From Roseomonas gilardii (GTDB taxonomy: Bacteria > Pseudomonadota > Alphaproteobacteria > Acetobacterales > Acetobacteraceae): 64,000 nt of DNA. Location: contig NZ_CP015583.1 in the NCBI RefSeq assembly GCF_001941945.1, positions 2,859,501 to 2,923,500 on the forward strand, given 5' to 3'. A program made the translations under genes and the position numbers. A model generated the notes under the pieces. The model made no database searches and had not been told where the DNA came from. It saw nothing but the letters and a program-made list of their open reading frames with translations. Below, in pieces: positions 36,390 to 44,734 of this stretch (the first letter of the stretch is position 1; every line of letters starts with the position of its first letter).

Positions 36390-36620
36390 TCAGCGCAGCC
36401 GCACGCCCTCGCCGCCCGCCGCGTCGCGTTCCAGGATGACGATCCCCGCTTCCTCCAGCGCCCGGCGGATGGCCGTGCCGGTGGAACGCTGGAGTTCGTG
36501 CTGCCCGCCCTCGAAGCCGCGCACGGTGCTGCGGCTGACCTCCGCCCTTTCGGCGAGGTCATCCTGCGTCCAGTCCAGCAGGGCGCGCGCGGCACGGCAT
36601 TGCCCGGAGGTCAGTGTCAT
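36390..36620 (-). CDS. XRE-family transcriptional regulator
   Basis: A 76-residue protein that is almost all helix-turn-helix: QCRAARALLDWTQDDLAERAEVSRSTVRGFEGGQHELQRSTGTAIRRALEEAGIVIL. The TQDDLAERAEVSRSTVRGFE block is the Cro/CI-type HTH. No ligand domain follows. It is divergent from the CPA2 antiporter; an inverted repeat overlaps its own start codon, which points to autorepression and possible control of the antiporter. Confidence 0.9.
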   Translation of the reverse strand: MTLTSGQCRAARALLDWTQDDLAERAEVSRSTVRGFEGGQHELQRSTGTAIRRALEEAGIVILERDAAGGEGVRLR

Positions 36621-36640
36621 CCCAACTTGTAGATGGGATG
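36618..36640. promoter_or_regulatory. Inverted repeat over the XRE start codon, candidate operator
   Basis: CATCCCA (36618-36624) and TGGGATG (36634-36640) form a perfect 7-bp inverted repeat with a 9-bp spacer. The left arm contains the XRE start codon. The gap to the antiporter (36621-36738) is locally AT-rich and probably holds both promoters. Confidence 0.55.
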
Positions 36641-36738
36641 CGGATTTACCGCGTCAATATCACCCAAAAAGGTTGAAACGGCTTACAATCACTCCATCTT
36701 GTGACCGTCCATAGCATACAACCGGAAGGGGGAGAGCC

Positions 36739-38568
36739 GTGCCGCACCACACGCCGCTCATCGCGACGATCAGTGTCGGCCTCGTGCTGGCCTTCGCCTT
36801 CGGCCTCCTGGCCCACCGGCTGAAGATCTCTCCGCTGGTGGGCTATCTCCTGGCCGGTGTCGCCGTCGGCCCCTTCACCCCCGGCTTCGTCGCCGATGCC
36901 GAACTCGCCGCGGAACTCGCCGAGATCGGCGTTATCCTGCTGATGTTCGCGGTGGGACTGCATTTCTCGCTCAAGGACCTGATGTCGGTCCGCAAGATCG
37001 CCGTTCCCGGCGCGGTGGTGCAGATCGCCGTCGCCACGCTGATGGGCATGGCGCTGGCCTGGGCCCTGGGCTGGAACGTGCAGGCCGGCATGGTCTTCGG
37101 CCTCGCCCTGTCCGTCGCCAGCACCGTGGTGCTGACCCGTGCCCTGGGCGAGCGGCGGCTGCTGGAAACCGAACGCGGGCGGATCGCGGTCGGCTGGCTG
37201 GTGGTGGAAGACCTGGTGATGGTGGTGGCGCTGGTGCTGCTGCCGGTGGTCGGCCAGATCTCCGCCGGCGGCAGCGTCTCGGCCGGCGAGGTGGCCACGA
37301 TCCTGGGCATCACCCTGGCGAAGGTCTCGGCCTTCGTCGCGGTGATGCTGCTGGTGGGCCGCCGGGTCATCCCGATGATCATGCACTACGTCGCCCATAC
37401 CGGCTCGCGCGAGTTGTTCCGGCTCGCGGTCTATGCGCTGGCGCTCGGCGTGGCGGCGGGCGCGGCCTCGCTCTTCGAGGTCTCCTTCGCCCTCGGCGCC
37501 TTCTTCGCCGGCATGGTGATGGCGGAAAGCCAACTTTCCCAGCGCGCGACGGAGGAGGCGCTGCCGCTGCGCGACGCCTTCGCGGTGCTGTTCTTCGTTT
37601 CGGTCGGCATGCTGTTCGACCCGAGGGTGCTGGTGGAAGCGCCCTGGGCGGTGCTGGGCACCATCGCCATCATCGTACTGGGCAAGTCCGCCGCCGCTTG
37701 GCTGATCGTGCGTGCCTTCGGCCATCCCAACGGCACCGCCGTCACCATCTCCGCCAGCCTGGCGCAGATCGGTGAGTTCTCCTTCATCCTGGCCGGCCTC
37801 GGCGTCGGCATGAAGCTGCTGCCGGAGGAAGGGCGCGACCTGATCCTGGCCGGCGCCATCCTCTCGATCTTCCTGAACCCCTTCATCTTCGCCCTGGCCG
37901 AGCGCCGCCCCGCCCGCCGCTATCCCAAGGAGGAGGCGGCCGCTGCCGCCGCCGCCGACGCCGCGGCGATGGAGAAGGCGCAGGAGGAGATCCCCGGCCC
38001 CGGCGAGCAGACGGCGACCACGCTGGCCGACCACGACGTGCTGATCGGCTATGGCCGCGTCGGCCGGATCGTTGGCGACGGGCTGCTGGAGGCGGGCCGG
38101 CCGGTCCTGGTCTTCGACGACCGCGAGGATTCGCTGGAGCGCGCCCGCGCCGCCGGGGCGGAGGTGATCGAGGGCAATGCCGCCGACCCGCAGGTGCTGG
38201 CCCTGGGCAACCTCACCGGCGCCCGGCGCCTCTTCGTCACCGTGCCGGAAGCCTTCGAGGCCGGGCAGGTGGTGGAACAGGCCCGGGCGCTGAACCCGGA
38301 TCTGGAGATCGTGGCCCGGGCGCATTCCGATGCCACGGTGGAGCACCTGTCCCGGCTGGGCGCGAACCTGACGGTGATGGGCGAGCGCGAGATCGCGCGG
38401 CGCATGCTGGAAGCCGCCCTGCCGGAGGATGCCGAACTCGCCGCCGCCGAGCGGGCGGCCGGGCTGCTGCCCGCACCGCGCCAGGAGGTGGCCCGGACAC
38501 TGGATCAGGCGCTGGACCCAACCCCGGATAGGGCCCCGGACCGGACCGCGAGCCAGACGGCCGGATGA
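36739..38568 (+). CDS. CPA2 family monovalent cation:proton antiporter (KefB/YbaL-like)
   Basis: A 609-residue protein with about twelve hydrophobic segments in its first 385 residues, then a cytosolic RCK_N domain. The membrane part has LAEIGVILLMFAVGLHFSLKDL, VASTVVLTRAL and EVSFALGAFFAGMVMAES, as in YbaL. The RCK part begins DVLIGYGRVGRIVGDGLLEAG, an NAD-binding GxGxxG fold. A charged tail of about 70 residues is disordered. The GTG at 36739 has a good GGAAGGGGGAG site. Expected role is K+ or Na+ for H+ exchange in pH and stress control. It is divergent from the XRE regulator. Confidence 0.9.
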   Translation: MPHHTPLIATISVGLVLAFAFGLLAHRLKISPLVGYLLAGVAVGPFTPGFVADAELAAELAEIGVILLMFAVGLHFSLKDLMSVRKIAVPGAVVQIAVATLMGMALAWALGWNVQAGMVFGLALSVASTVVLTRALGERRLLETERGRIAVGWLVVEDLVMVVALVLLPVVGQISAGGSVSAGEVATILGITLAKVSAFVAVMLLVGRRVIPMIMHYVAHTGSRELFRLAVYALALGVAAGAASLFEVSFALGAFFAGMVMAESQLSQRATEEALPLRDAFAVLFFVSVGMLFDPRVLVEAPWAVLGTIAIIVLGKSAAAWLIVRAFGHPNGTAVTISASLAQIGEFSFILAGLGVGMKLLPEEGRDLILAGAILSIFLNPFIFALAERRPARRYPKEEAAAAAAADAAAMEKAQEEIPGPGEQTATTLADHDVLIGYGRVGRIVGDGLLEAGRPVLVFDDREDSLERARAAGAEVIEGNAADPQVLALGNLTGARRLFVTVPEAFEAGQVVEQARALNPDLEIVARAHSDATVEHLSRLGANLTVMGEREIARRMLEAALPEDAELAAAERAAGLLPAPRQEVARTLDQALDPTPDRAPDRTASQTAG

Positions 38569-38581
38569 CGCGGCGCGGGGC

Positions 38582-39361
38582 TTACATCCGCTCCTTGATG
38601 CCGCGCCGGATCAGCCACCAGTTCACCGGATAGGTGGTGGCGAAGCCCAGCACCATGGCGCCCTGCATCACCAGCCAATAGGCCCAGCTCGCGGGTTCCA
38701 GCCCCGGCAGGGCCCGGGCGGCCAGCGCCATCGCGGCGAACATCCCGGCCTGATAGGCCAGCAGGGAGAGCGTATCGATCTTCACCGCCGCCACCAGCCC
38801 GTCCCATAGCCCGAGCCCGCGCATCGGCGCGACGGCGAGGTACTGGAACAGGATGCCGAAGAGATAGGCGAGCAGGAAGGCGAGGCCGAGTCGGCCGAAC
38901 AGGACAGAGCCGAACAGGACAGAGCCGAACAGGGTCAGCGCCATGGTGGCGGCCAGGCCTTCCGCGAGGATGTCGCCCAGGGCGCAGCCCGCGCCGCAAT
39001 GCGTGGCTCCCTTGAACACCGCCTGCCACATCGGCCCCCGGGATTCTCCCTGGCCGCCATGCCCCATCCGGTGACCGCCCGCCCCATGCTGCATGGCGCC
39101 CGCCCCGTCCGCATGATGTCCGCCGCCATGGTGCTGATGCGCGGCGGCGTTCCGGCCCCGCGGCGCCGTCCGGCCGAACCAGCCGTAGAAGACCAGCCCG
39201 AGCGGTCCCCAGTAGAGCATGGTGAGCGGCCAGACCGCCTCCATCACCGCCATGGGCTGCCGCCGGCCGAGGAGCAGGATGTCCAGCAGCACCGCCAGCG
39301 CGGCCAGCAGCGACAGGCCGATATGGATCGCGGCAAGAGTGTTCAGCCAGTCCGGGACCAC
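38582..39361 (-). CDS. DUF4396 family membrane protein with His-rich loop
   Basis: A 259-residue polytopic protein. The N-terminal half has two TMs (LNTLAAIHIGLSLLAALAVLLDILLLG and the WPLTMLYWGPLGLVFYGWFG region), then a His/Gly-rich cytoplasmic or periplasmic loop (about 85-130), and a C-terminal DUF4396-like domain (KGATHCGAGCALGDILAEGLA...SWAYWLVMQGAMVLGFATTYPVNWWLIRRGIKERM). CxxG-x-C and His runs suggest metal handling. The GTG at 39361 has GAGGAGG upstream; an ATG at 39436 would add 25 residues. Function is unknown. A 15-bp tandem repeat sits in one TM. Confidence 0.75.
   Translation of the reverse strand: MVPDWLNTLAAIHIGLSLLAALAVLLDILLLGRRQPMAVMEAVWPLTMLYWGPLGLVFYGWFGRTAPRGRNAAAHQHHGGGHHADGAGAMQHGAGGHRMGHGGQGESRGPMWQAVFKGATHCGAGCALGDILAEGLAATMALTLFGSVLFGSVLFGRLGLAFLLAYLFGILFQYLAVAPMRGLGLWDGLVAAVKIDTLSLLAYQAGMFAAMALAARALPGLEPASWAYWLVMQGAMVLGFATTYPVNWWLIRRGIKERM
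38896..38933. repeat. 15-bp tandem repeat, two and a half exact units
   Basis: The unit CGAACAGGACAGAGC is repeated exactly at 38896-38910 and 38911-38925, with a partial third copy to 38933. On the minus strand it encodes LFGSV repeats in a membrane segment of the DUF4396 protein. Confidence 0.9.
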
Positions 39362-39534
39362 AATGCCTCCTCGGCGCGTCAGGATCTCGGCTCTTAGCTC
39401 CTCCCCCAGCGGGAGGGTTGCGGGGAAGAATCGCATGGGCTGGCCGGCCCGGAATGCGCCGGTCTGCCCATGAAATGACCGATCTGGCCATGCCGGCGGC
39501 GTGCAACCGGCTGGGGAGGCGTCCGGAGGGGCGT

Positions 39535-39681
39535 TCAGTAGCCCTGGACCAGCAGGGCCAGTTCCGCCAGTCCCCAGGAGGCCAGCAGGCCAAGCAGCCC
39601 GGCCATGGTGGCCTCCCGGAACACGATCGGCAGGGGACGGCGGCGCGTCGCCGAGACACAGGAAGGAAGGGGCTGGGTCAT
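39535..39681 (-). CDS. 48-residue small membrane protein, tentative
   Basis: An ORF from ATG 39681 gives a 48-residue product with a basic stretch (TRRRPLPIVFREATM) and a C-terminal hydrophobic segment (AGLLGLLASWGLAELALLVQGY). The hydrophobicity pattern looks real, but there is no good ribosome-binding site and no family match, so this remains weak. It lies between DUF4396 and the ATP-grasp gene. Confidence 0.35.
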   Translation of the reverse strand: MTQPLPSCVSATRRRPLPIVFREATMAGLLGLLASWGLAELALLVQGY

Positions 39682-39856
39682 GCCCCGATCATGCACGAAC
39701 AAAACGTGAACACAACGGAAAAATGCCGGACCTTCCGCCCCACCCCGCGCCGCCGGTGCGCCGGCCTGGCCGATGACGATGCGAAATATCGTCCGTCCCC
39801 CCAGGAACCCGCACCGTCCCACTTTTCCGGCACGTGCCTTGCTGTACGCTCATACC

Positions 39857-41425
39857 ATGGTCGCCAAAGCCTTCGACGAAATGAACGCTGACGGGGAGAT
39901 CAGGCCGCCCTATGCGGGCCTGGCTCGCTACCTCGACAAGCATGGGCTCGCAGCCCTGGACGCCAAGAGACGGGAAGCCGAGGTGCTGTTCCGCCGGATC
40001 GGCGTCACCTTCGCCGTCTATTCGGACGGCGGCGACCCCGAGCGGCTGATCCCCTTCGACGTCCTGCCGCGCATCCTCGCCCGTGCCGAATGGGACCGGC
40101 TCGCGGCCGGGCTGGAGCAGCGGGTGAAGGCGCTGAACGCCTTCCTGCAGGATGTCTACAACGGGCAGCGCATCCTGGAGGAAGGGGTGATCCCCTCCGC
40201 GCTGGTGCTGGAGAACGAGGGCTACCGGAAGGAGATGACGGGATTCACCCCGCCCGCCGGGGTCTGGACGGTGATCTCGGGCATCGACCTCGTGCGCACC
40301 GGGCCCGATGCCTTCTTCGTGCTGGAGGACAACTGCCGCATCCCCTCCGGCGTCTCCTACATGCTGGAGAACCGGGAGGCGATGATGCGCCTCCTGCCGC
40401 AGCTCTGCGCCGCGCACCGCATCGCGCCGGTGAGCCATTACCCCGAGGAACTGCTGGAAACGCTCAAGGCCATCGCCCCGGAGGGAGCCGGCGACAGCCC
40501 GACCGTGGTGGTGCTCACCCCCGGCCCCTACAACAGCGCCTATTACGAGCACTCCTTCCTGGCCGACGAGATGGGCGTGGAGCTGGTCGAGGGCCACGAC
40601 CTCTTCGTGAAGGACGACACGGTCTTCATGCGCACCACCGCCGGGCCGCAGCGGGTGGACGTGATCTACCGCCGCGTGGACGACGAGTGGATCGACCCGG
40701 AGGTCTTCCGCCCCGACAGCGCGCTGGGCGTGCCGGGGCTGATGCGTGCCTACCGCGCCGGCACGGTGGCGCTGGCCAATGCCCCCGGCGCCGGGGTCGC
40801 CGATGACAAGGCCGTCTATCCCTATGTGCCGGAGATGATCCGCTTCTACCTGAACGAGGAGCCGATCCTGCAGAACGTGCAGACCTTCATGTGCTCCCGC
40901 GACGATGACCGCGCGCATGTGCTGACCAACCTGGACAAGCTGGTGGTCAAGCTCGCCCGCGGCTCCGGCGGCTATGGCATGCTGGTCGGCCCGCATGCGA
41001 CCGAGGCGGAGCGCGAGGACTTCGCCGCGCGAATCCGCGCCCGGCCCGAGGACTACATCGCCCAGCCGACGCTCGCCCTTTCCACCGTTCCGACGGTGAC
41101 GGAGGATGGCCAGCTCGCCCCCCGCCATGTCGATCTCCGCCCCTTCGTCCTGATGGGCAGGGAGGTCCGCATGGTGCCCGGCGGCCTGACCCGCGTGGCA
41201 CTGCGCGAGGGCTCGCTGGTGGTCAATTCCTCCCAGGGCGGGGGCACCAAGGACACCTGGGTGGTCGAGGACCGCATGGTCCAGCAGATGGGGCCGCGCG
41301 GCATGACCCAGTCGATGGGTGGCCCGGGGGGCGGGATGACGCAGTCCATGGCGCCGATGCCGCCGCTTTCGCCACCGCCCGCGCCTCAGCCCCCTCCTCC
41401 GGGCGCGACGGAGGACCAGGCCTGA
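39857..41425 (+). CDS. Circularly permuted ATP-grasp protein (COG2308 type)
   Basis: A 522-residue protein that heads the Anbu operon. Family blocks are GVTFAVYSDGGDPERLIPFDVLPRIL, RVKALNAFLQDVYNGQRILEEG, FVLEDNCRIPSGVSYMLENREAM, VVLTPGPYNSAYYEHSFLADEMG, LVVKLARGSGGYGMLVGP and LRPFVLMGREVRMVPGGLTRVAL, all typical of the permuted ATP-grasp enzymes that accompany alpha-E proteins. It probably ligates a carboxylate to an amine, possibly making a peptide-like product. The C-terminus has a low-complexity Pro-rich tail with two GMTQSM copies. Its stop and the next gene's start overlap as TGATG. Confidence 0.9.
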   Translation: MVAKAFDEMNADGEIRPPYAGLARYLDKHGLAALDAKRREAEVLFRRIGVTFAVYSDGGDPERLIPFDVLPRILARAEWDRLAAGLEQRVKALNAFLQDVYNGQRILEEGVIPSALVLENEGYRKEMTGFTPPAGVWTVISGIDLVRTGPDAFFVLEDNCRIPSGVSYMLENREAMMRLLPQLCAAHRIAPVSHYPEELLETLKAIAPEGAGDSPTVVVLTPGPYNSAYYEHSFLADEMGVELVEGHDLFVKDDTVFMRTTAGPQRVDVIYRRVDDEWIDPEVFRPDSALGVPGLMRAYRAGTVALANAPGAGVADDKAVYPYVPEMIRFYLNEEPILQNVQTFMCSRDDDRAHVLTNLDKLVVKLARGSGGYGMLVGPHATEAEREDFAARIRARPEDYIAQPTLALSTVPTVTEDGQLAPRHVDLRPFVLMGREVRMVPGGLTRVALREGSLVVNSSQGGGTKDTWVVEDRMVQQMGPRGMTQSMGGPGGGMTQSMAPMPPLSPPPAPQPPPPGATEDQA

Positions 41426-42354
41426 TGCTCGCCCGCACCGCCGACAGCCTCTTCTGGCTCGCCCGCTACAACGAGCGCGCCGGCAACCTCGCCCGGGCGC
41501 TCGCCTCCAGCCTGCGCATGGCCTCGCTCACCACCATGGACGGGGAGGACGGCGAATGGCGGCACCTCCTCGTCGCCTCCGGCACCGACACCAGCTTCCG
41601 CGGCCGCTACGAGGAATGCTCCGGCCGCGCCGCGGTGGAGTGGCTCACCCTCGACACCGGCAACCCCTCCTCCATCGCCTCCTGCCTGGAAGCCGCGCGG
41701 CGCAACGCCCGCACCGTGCGCACGGCGCTGACCGTGGACATGTGGGAGGCGGTGAACGACACCTGGATCGCGCTGCACCGCCTGGGCTCCGACGCGGTGC
41801 AGGACGACCAGCTCCCGGGCTTCCTGGACTGGGTGAAGTCCCGCACCCTGGCCTTCAACGGCGCCGCGGCGGACACCATGCTGCGCGACGATGCCTGGCG
41901 CTTCACCCATCTCGGCACCATGCTGGAACGCGCCGACAACACCGCGCGGCTGCTGGACACGCGCCATATCCTCTTCGGCCCGCAGCATCCGGAGTACCAC
42001 CTGCAATGCCAGGCGGTACTGCGCTCCCTTTCCGCGCTGCGCGCCTACCAGTACATGTACCGCTCGCGGATCGAGCCCTCCCGCGTCGCCGAGCTCCTGC
42101 TGCTGCGGCGGGAGATGCCGCGCTCGCTGCGCTTCTGCTACATGCGGCTCGACCGCACGCTGGCGGATATCGAGGCGGAGGAGACGCTGATCTGCGGCGA
42201 TTGCCGCACCATCTCCTCGGGCCTGCTCGCGCGGGTCAGCGGCCGGCCGGTCGCCGACATCCTGACCCCCGGCCTGCACGGCTTCCTGACCGCGGCGATC
42301 AACGAGCACACCCGCCTCGGCGCCGAGATCAGCCGCTGCTTCCTCAACGGCTGA
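41425..42354 (+). CDS. Alpha-E domain protein (COG2307, DUF403)
   Basis: A 309-residue all-helical protein. It starts MLARTADSLFWLARYNERAGNLAR, the family's N-terminal signature with conserved Trp and Arg/Glu, and contains CLEAARRNARTVRTALTVDMWEAVNDTW and LERADNTARLLDTRHILFGP. The start overlaps the ATP-grasp stop as TGATG, so the two are translationally coupled. These pairs are thought to act together in making or modifying an unknown peptide, and they co-occur with Anbu. The biochemical role of the alpha-E domain is not known. Confidence 0.9.
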   Translation: MLARTADSLFWLARYNERAGNLARALASSLRMASLTTMDGEDGEWRHLLVASGTDTSFRGRYEECSGRAAVEWLTLDTGNPSSIASCLEAARRNARTVRTALTVDMWEAVNDTWIALHRLGSDAVQDDQLPGFLDWVKSRTLAFNGAAADTMLRDDAWRFTHLGTMLERADNTARLLDTRHILFGPQHPEYHLQCQAVLRSLSALRAYQYMYRSRIEPSRVAELLLLRREMPRSLRFCYMRLDRTLADIEAEETLICGDCRTISSGLLARVSGRPVADILTPGLHGFLTAAINEHTRLGAEISRCFLNG

Positions 42355-42373
42355 TCCAGGGAGGGGTGGGAGC

Positions 42374-43135
42374 ATGACCTATTGCGTCGGGCTTTTCCTC
42401 CGCCAGGGGCTGGTCATGCTCTCGGACACCCGCACCAATGCGGGCGTCGATAACATCGCCACCTTCTGCAAGAACTACGCGGTCAGCGTGCCGGGGGAGC
42501 GCGTGCTCTGCCTGCTGTCCTCCGGCAACCTCGCCATCACCCAGGCGGTCTGGAACCGGCTGCAGGAAGGCGTCTTCCTGGAGGGCCAGCGCCAGACCCT
42601 GCTCACCGTCTCCTCCATGTTCCAGGCGGTGCAGCTCGTCGGCGCCGCCGTCCGCGCCATCTATGCGACCGACGGGCCGAGCCTGTCGGCGCACCGGGTC
42701 GGCTTCTCCGTCTCCCTGATGCTGGGCGGTCAGATCGCGGGCGGGCCGATGCGGCTCTACCTCGTCTATGCCGCCGGCAACTTCGTCGAGGCCACGCCCG
42801 ACACGCCCTTCCTTCAGATCGGCGAAACCAAGTACGGCAAGCCGATGCTGGACCGGGTGCTGACCCACGAGACGGGGCTGGTGGATGGCATCAAGCTGAC
42901 CCTGATCAGCATGGACGACACGCTGCGCTCCAACCTCACCGTCGGCCTGCCGCTGGACCTCCTGGTCTATACGGAGGGCAGCCTGCGGATCGGGCTGCAA
43001 CGCCGGATCACCGAGGACGACCCCTATTTCCGCGCCCTGCGCGAGAACTGGTCCAACCGGCTGCGCGACACCTATGCCAGCCTGCCGGTGCCGGACTGGC
43101 TTCCGACCGGCGAGCCGCCGCCCATCCCGGTCTGA
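42374..43135 (+). CDS. Anbu, ancestral proteasome-like peptidase
   Basis: A 253-residue Ntn-hydrolase of the Anbu (COG3484) family, related to HslV and proteasome beta subunits. The start MTYCVGLFLRQGLVMLSDTRTNAGVDNIATFCKNYAV exposes Thr2 as the N-terminal nucleophile after Met removal, with Asp18 and Lys33 at the expected catalytic spacing. The rest of the domain (LVDGIKLTLISMDDTLRSNLTVGLPLDLLVYT) is standard. It begins 19 bp after the alpha-E gene behind GGGAGGGGTGGGAG, so the three form an operon. Anbu particles are open helical oligomers; natural substrate unknown. The usual transglutaminase-like gene is absent. Confidence 0.92.
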   Translation: MTYCVGLFLRQGLVMLSDTRTNAGVDNIATFCKNYAVSVPGERVLCLLSSGNLAITQAVWNRLQEGVFLEGQRQTLLTVSSMFQAVQLVGAAVRAIYATDGPSLSAHRVGFSVSLMLGGQIAGGPMRLYLVYAAGNFVEATPDTPFLQIGETKYGKPMLDRVLTHETGLVDGIKLTLISMDDTLRSNLTVGLPLDLLVYTEGSLRIGLQRRITEDDPYFRALRENWSNRLRDTYASLPVPDWLPTGEPPPIPV

Positions 43136-43214
43136 GGCGCCGCCTGGACGGCGCCGGGCGGGTGGCATCTTTTCTTCTTTGTTTCGCAACCTCTGGCTGC
43201 TAGGGCGGAAGGTG

Positions 43215-43997
43215 ATGACGCCCGCGAGCAGCCAGCCGACGCCTCCGCGCCGGCGACGAGACGCGGCGTTCCCGAGCGGTATGCCGCGGAGCGCCCATCA
43301 CGCCAGGATCAAGGGACGATCCCTGGCCCCACGATGCAGCGGCCTGACAGCCCGCGGCGCGCTGATGCTCGCCAGCGGATTGCTGTTGGCCATGCCGGCT
43401 GCCCAGGCCAGGCCGGCGGAGACCAGGCACACGCGCCCGGCACGGGCGGAGGCCGAGGAGCGTTCGGAAGGCAGCCCGCGCGCCGCCTGCCTCTCGGCGG
43501 CGCGGGCGGCGGAGGCCCGGAACGGCCTCCCCGAAGGGCTGCTGGTGGCGGTGGCGCTGGCGGAATCCGGGCTGCACGCCTATGCGCTGAACATCGGCGG
43601 CCGTTCCTATTTTCCCGACACCTCGGAGGCTGCCCGGCGCCTCGTGGCCGGCGCCCGCCCCAGCCAGTCCATCATGGCCGGCTGCGTGCAGGTGAATGCC
43701 CGGGTCCATGCCGCGCGCTCCGACTGGCCGCTCGACCCGGCCCGCGCCACCGACTGGGCGGCCCGCCACCTGCGGGCCAAGTATGACGGAACCGGCGACT
43801 GGGGCGATGCGATCCGGGCCTGGAACGGCGGCAGCCCCCGCACCCGGGACGAGCTGGTCTGCCGCGTCCAGGCGAAGCTGCAGGTGGCCAACCCGGCCTC
43901 CCGCCTGCTGGAGCGGGAGCAGTGCGGCACGCGTTTCGCCCGGGACCGCCGCAGCGGCGCGGCGCTGCTGGAGGTGGCCGAGGCAGGGGATCGCTGA
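43215..43997 (+). CDS. Lytic transglycosylase-like protein
   Basis: A 260-residue protein with a basic N-terminus, a signal-type hydrophobic segment (GALMLASGLLLAMPAAQARP, about residues 46-65) and a compact SLT domain. The catalytic Glu is in LLVAVALAESGLH, and GCVQVNARVHA and AIRAWNGG are the other lysozyme-like motifs. The usual GLMQI is GCVQV. Short transglycosylases of this kind cut peptidoglycan for secretion or conjugation machines, but no such machine is nearby. ATG 43215 has GCGGAAGG upstream. It is about 80 bp after the Anbu gene on the same strand. Confidence 0.78.
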   Translation: MTPASSQPTPPRRRRDAAFPSGMPRSAHHARIKGRSLAPRCSGLTARGALMLASGLLLAMPAAQARPAETRHTRPARAEAEERSEGSPRAACLSAARAAEARNGLPEGLLVAVALAESGLHAYALNIGGRSYFPDTSEAARRLVAGARPSQSIMAGCVQVNARVHAARSDWPLDPARATDWAARHLRAKYDGTGDWGDAIRAWNGGSPRTRDELVCRVQAKLQVANPASRLLEREQCGTRFARDRRSGAALLEVAEAGDR

Positions 43998-44064
43998 ACC
44001 CCCCGGCCGCCTTGCGGGAAGATTACGAAAACCACCAAGGATTTTCCCGCATAAAGTGTTAATC

Positions 44065-44604
44065 ATGCCCTTCCAGACAACCTGGAATGGGCAAGATACC
44101 CGAATGCATGATTCCAGTTGGATCCTGTCGCTCTTCGGCGCCTTCGTGCTCGGCTGGCTGGCGCTGCTGGGTTTGCGGATCCGCCGCCCGATCACGCTGA
44201 AAGCCGATGGCCAGGGCGGCATGGTCTCCGGTGGCCGCCTGCGCGCGACCGCGACGCCTTTCGACGATTCCGAGCCCCAGGGCACGCTTCTGGCCGACCA
44301 TCTCGAACTGCCCGTGGTGCTGCACTATGCGCGCCCCTCCGGGGCCGTGGATGTGGTGGAAGCGCGGATAGGGCGGCTCTTCGGCCATCACGACAACAAG
44401 GGCCTCCGGATCGGCAGCCTGCAGACCCTGCCCGACCAGCCGAAGGGCTTCCGCCGCAACCTGCAGTTCTACCGGCTGCGAGGGCTGGAGGACCCGGCCA
44501 CCGGGGTGGTGATGGTCGGCGATGCCGACAAGGCGCACTGGCTGGCGCAGAAGGCGGGGCTGCTGACCCCCGTCCGGGAGGCGGCGACGGTCCGGCCGGG
44601 ATAG
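44065..44604 (+). CDS. Single-TM protein of unknown function
   Basis: A 179-residue protein (166 if it starts at ATG 44104). A short N-terminal tail is followed by one TM (SSWILSLFGAFVLGWLALLGL) and a cytosolic domain of beta-strand character, ELPVVLHYARPSGAVDVVEARIGRLFGHHDNKGLRIGSLQTLPDQPKGFRRNLQFYRLRGLEDPATGVV. The spacing faintly recalls a WYL-type strand pattern, but I would not name it. The upstream gap is relatively AT-rich, which suits a promoter. Confidence 0.65.
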   Translation: MPFQTTWNGQDTRMHDSSWILSLFGAFVLGWLALLGLRIRRPITLKADGQGGMVSGGRLRATATPFDDSEPQGTLLADHLELPVVLHYARPSGAVDVVEARIGRLFGHHDNKGLRIGSLQTLPDQPKGFRRNLQFYRLRGLEDPATGVVMVGDADKAHWLAQKAGLLTPVREAATVRPG

Positions 44605-44734
44605 GGCCGCCTTCGCGCATCGCGGCCTCGTTCCGGCCTCCCGCCGGACGCGACCGCGCCCCGGCCCTCCCTTCCTCCTGGCATCGCCCGGCCCGCTGTG
44701 GCGTTGTCCCCTCTCTGCCAGGACGGGCCGCCGC

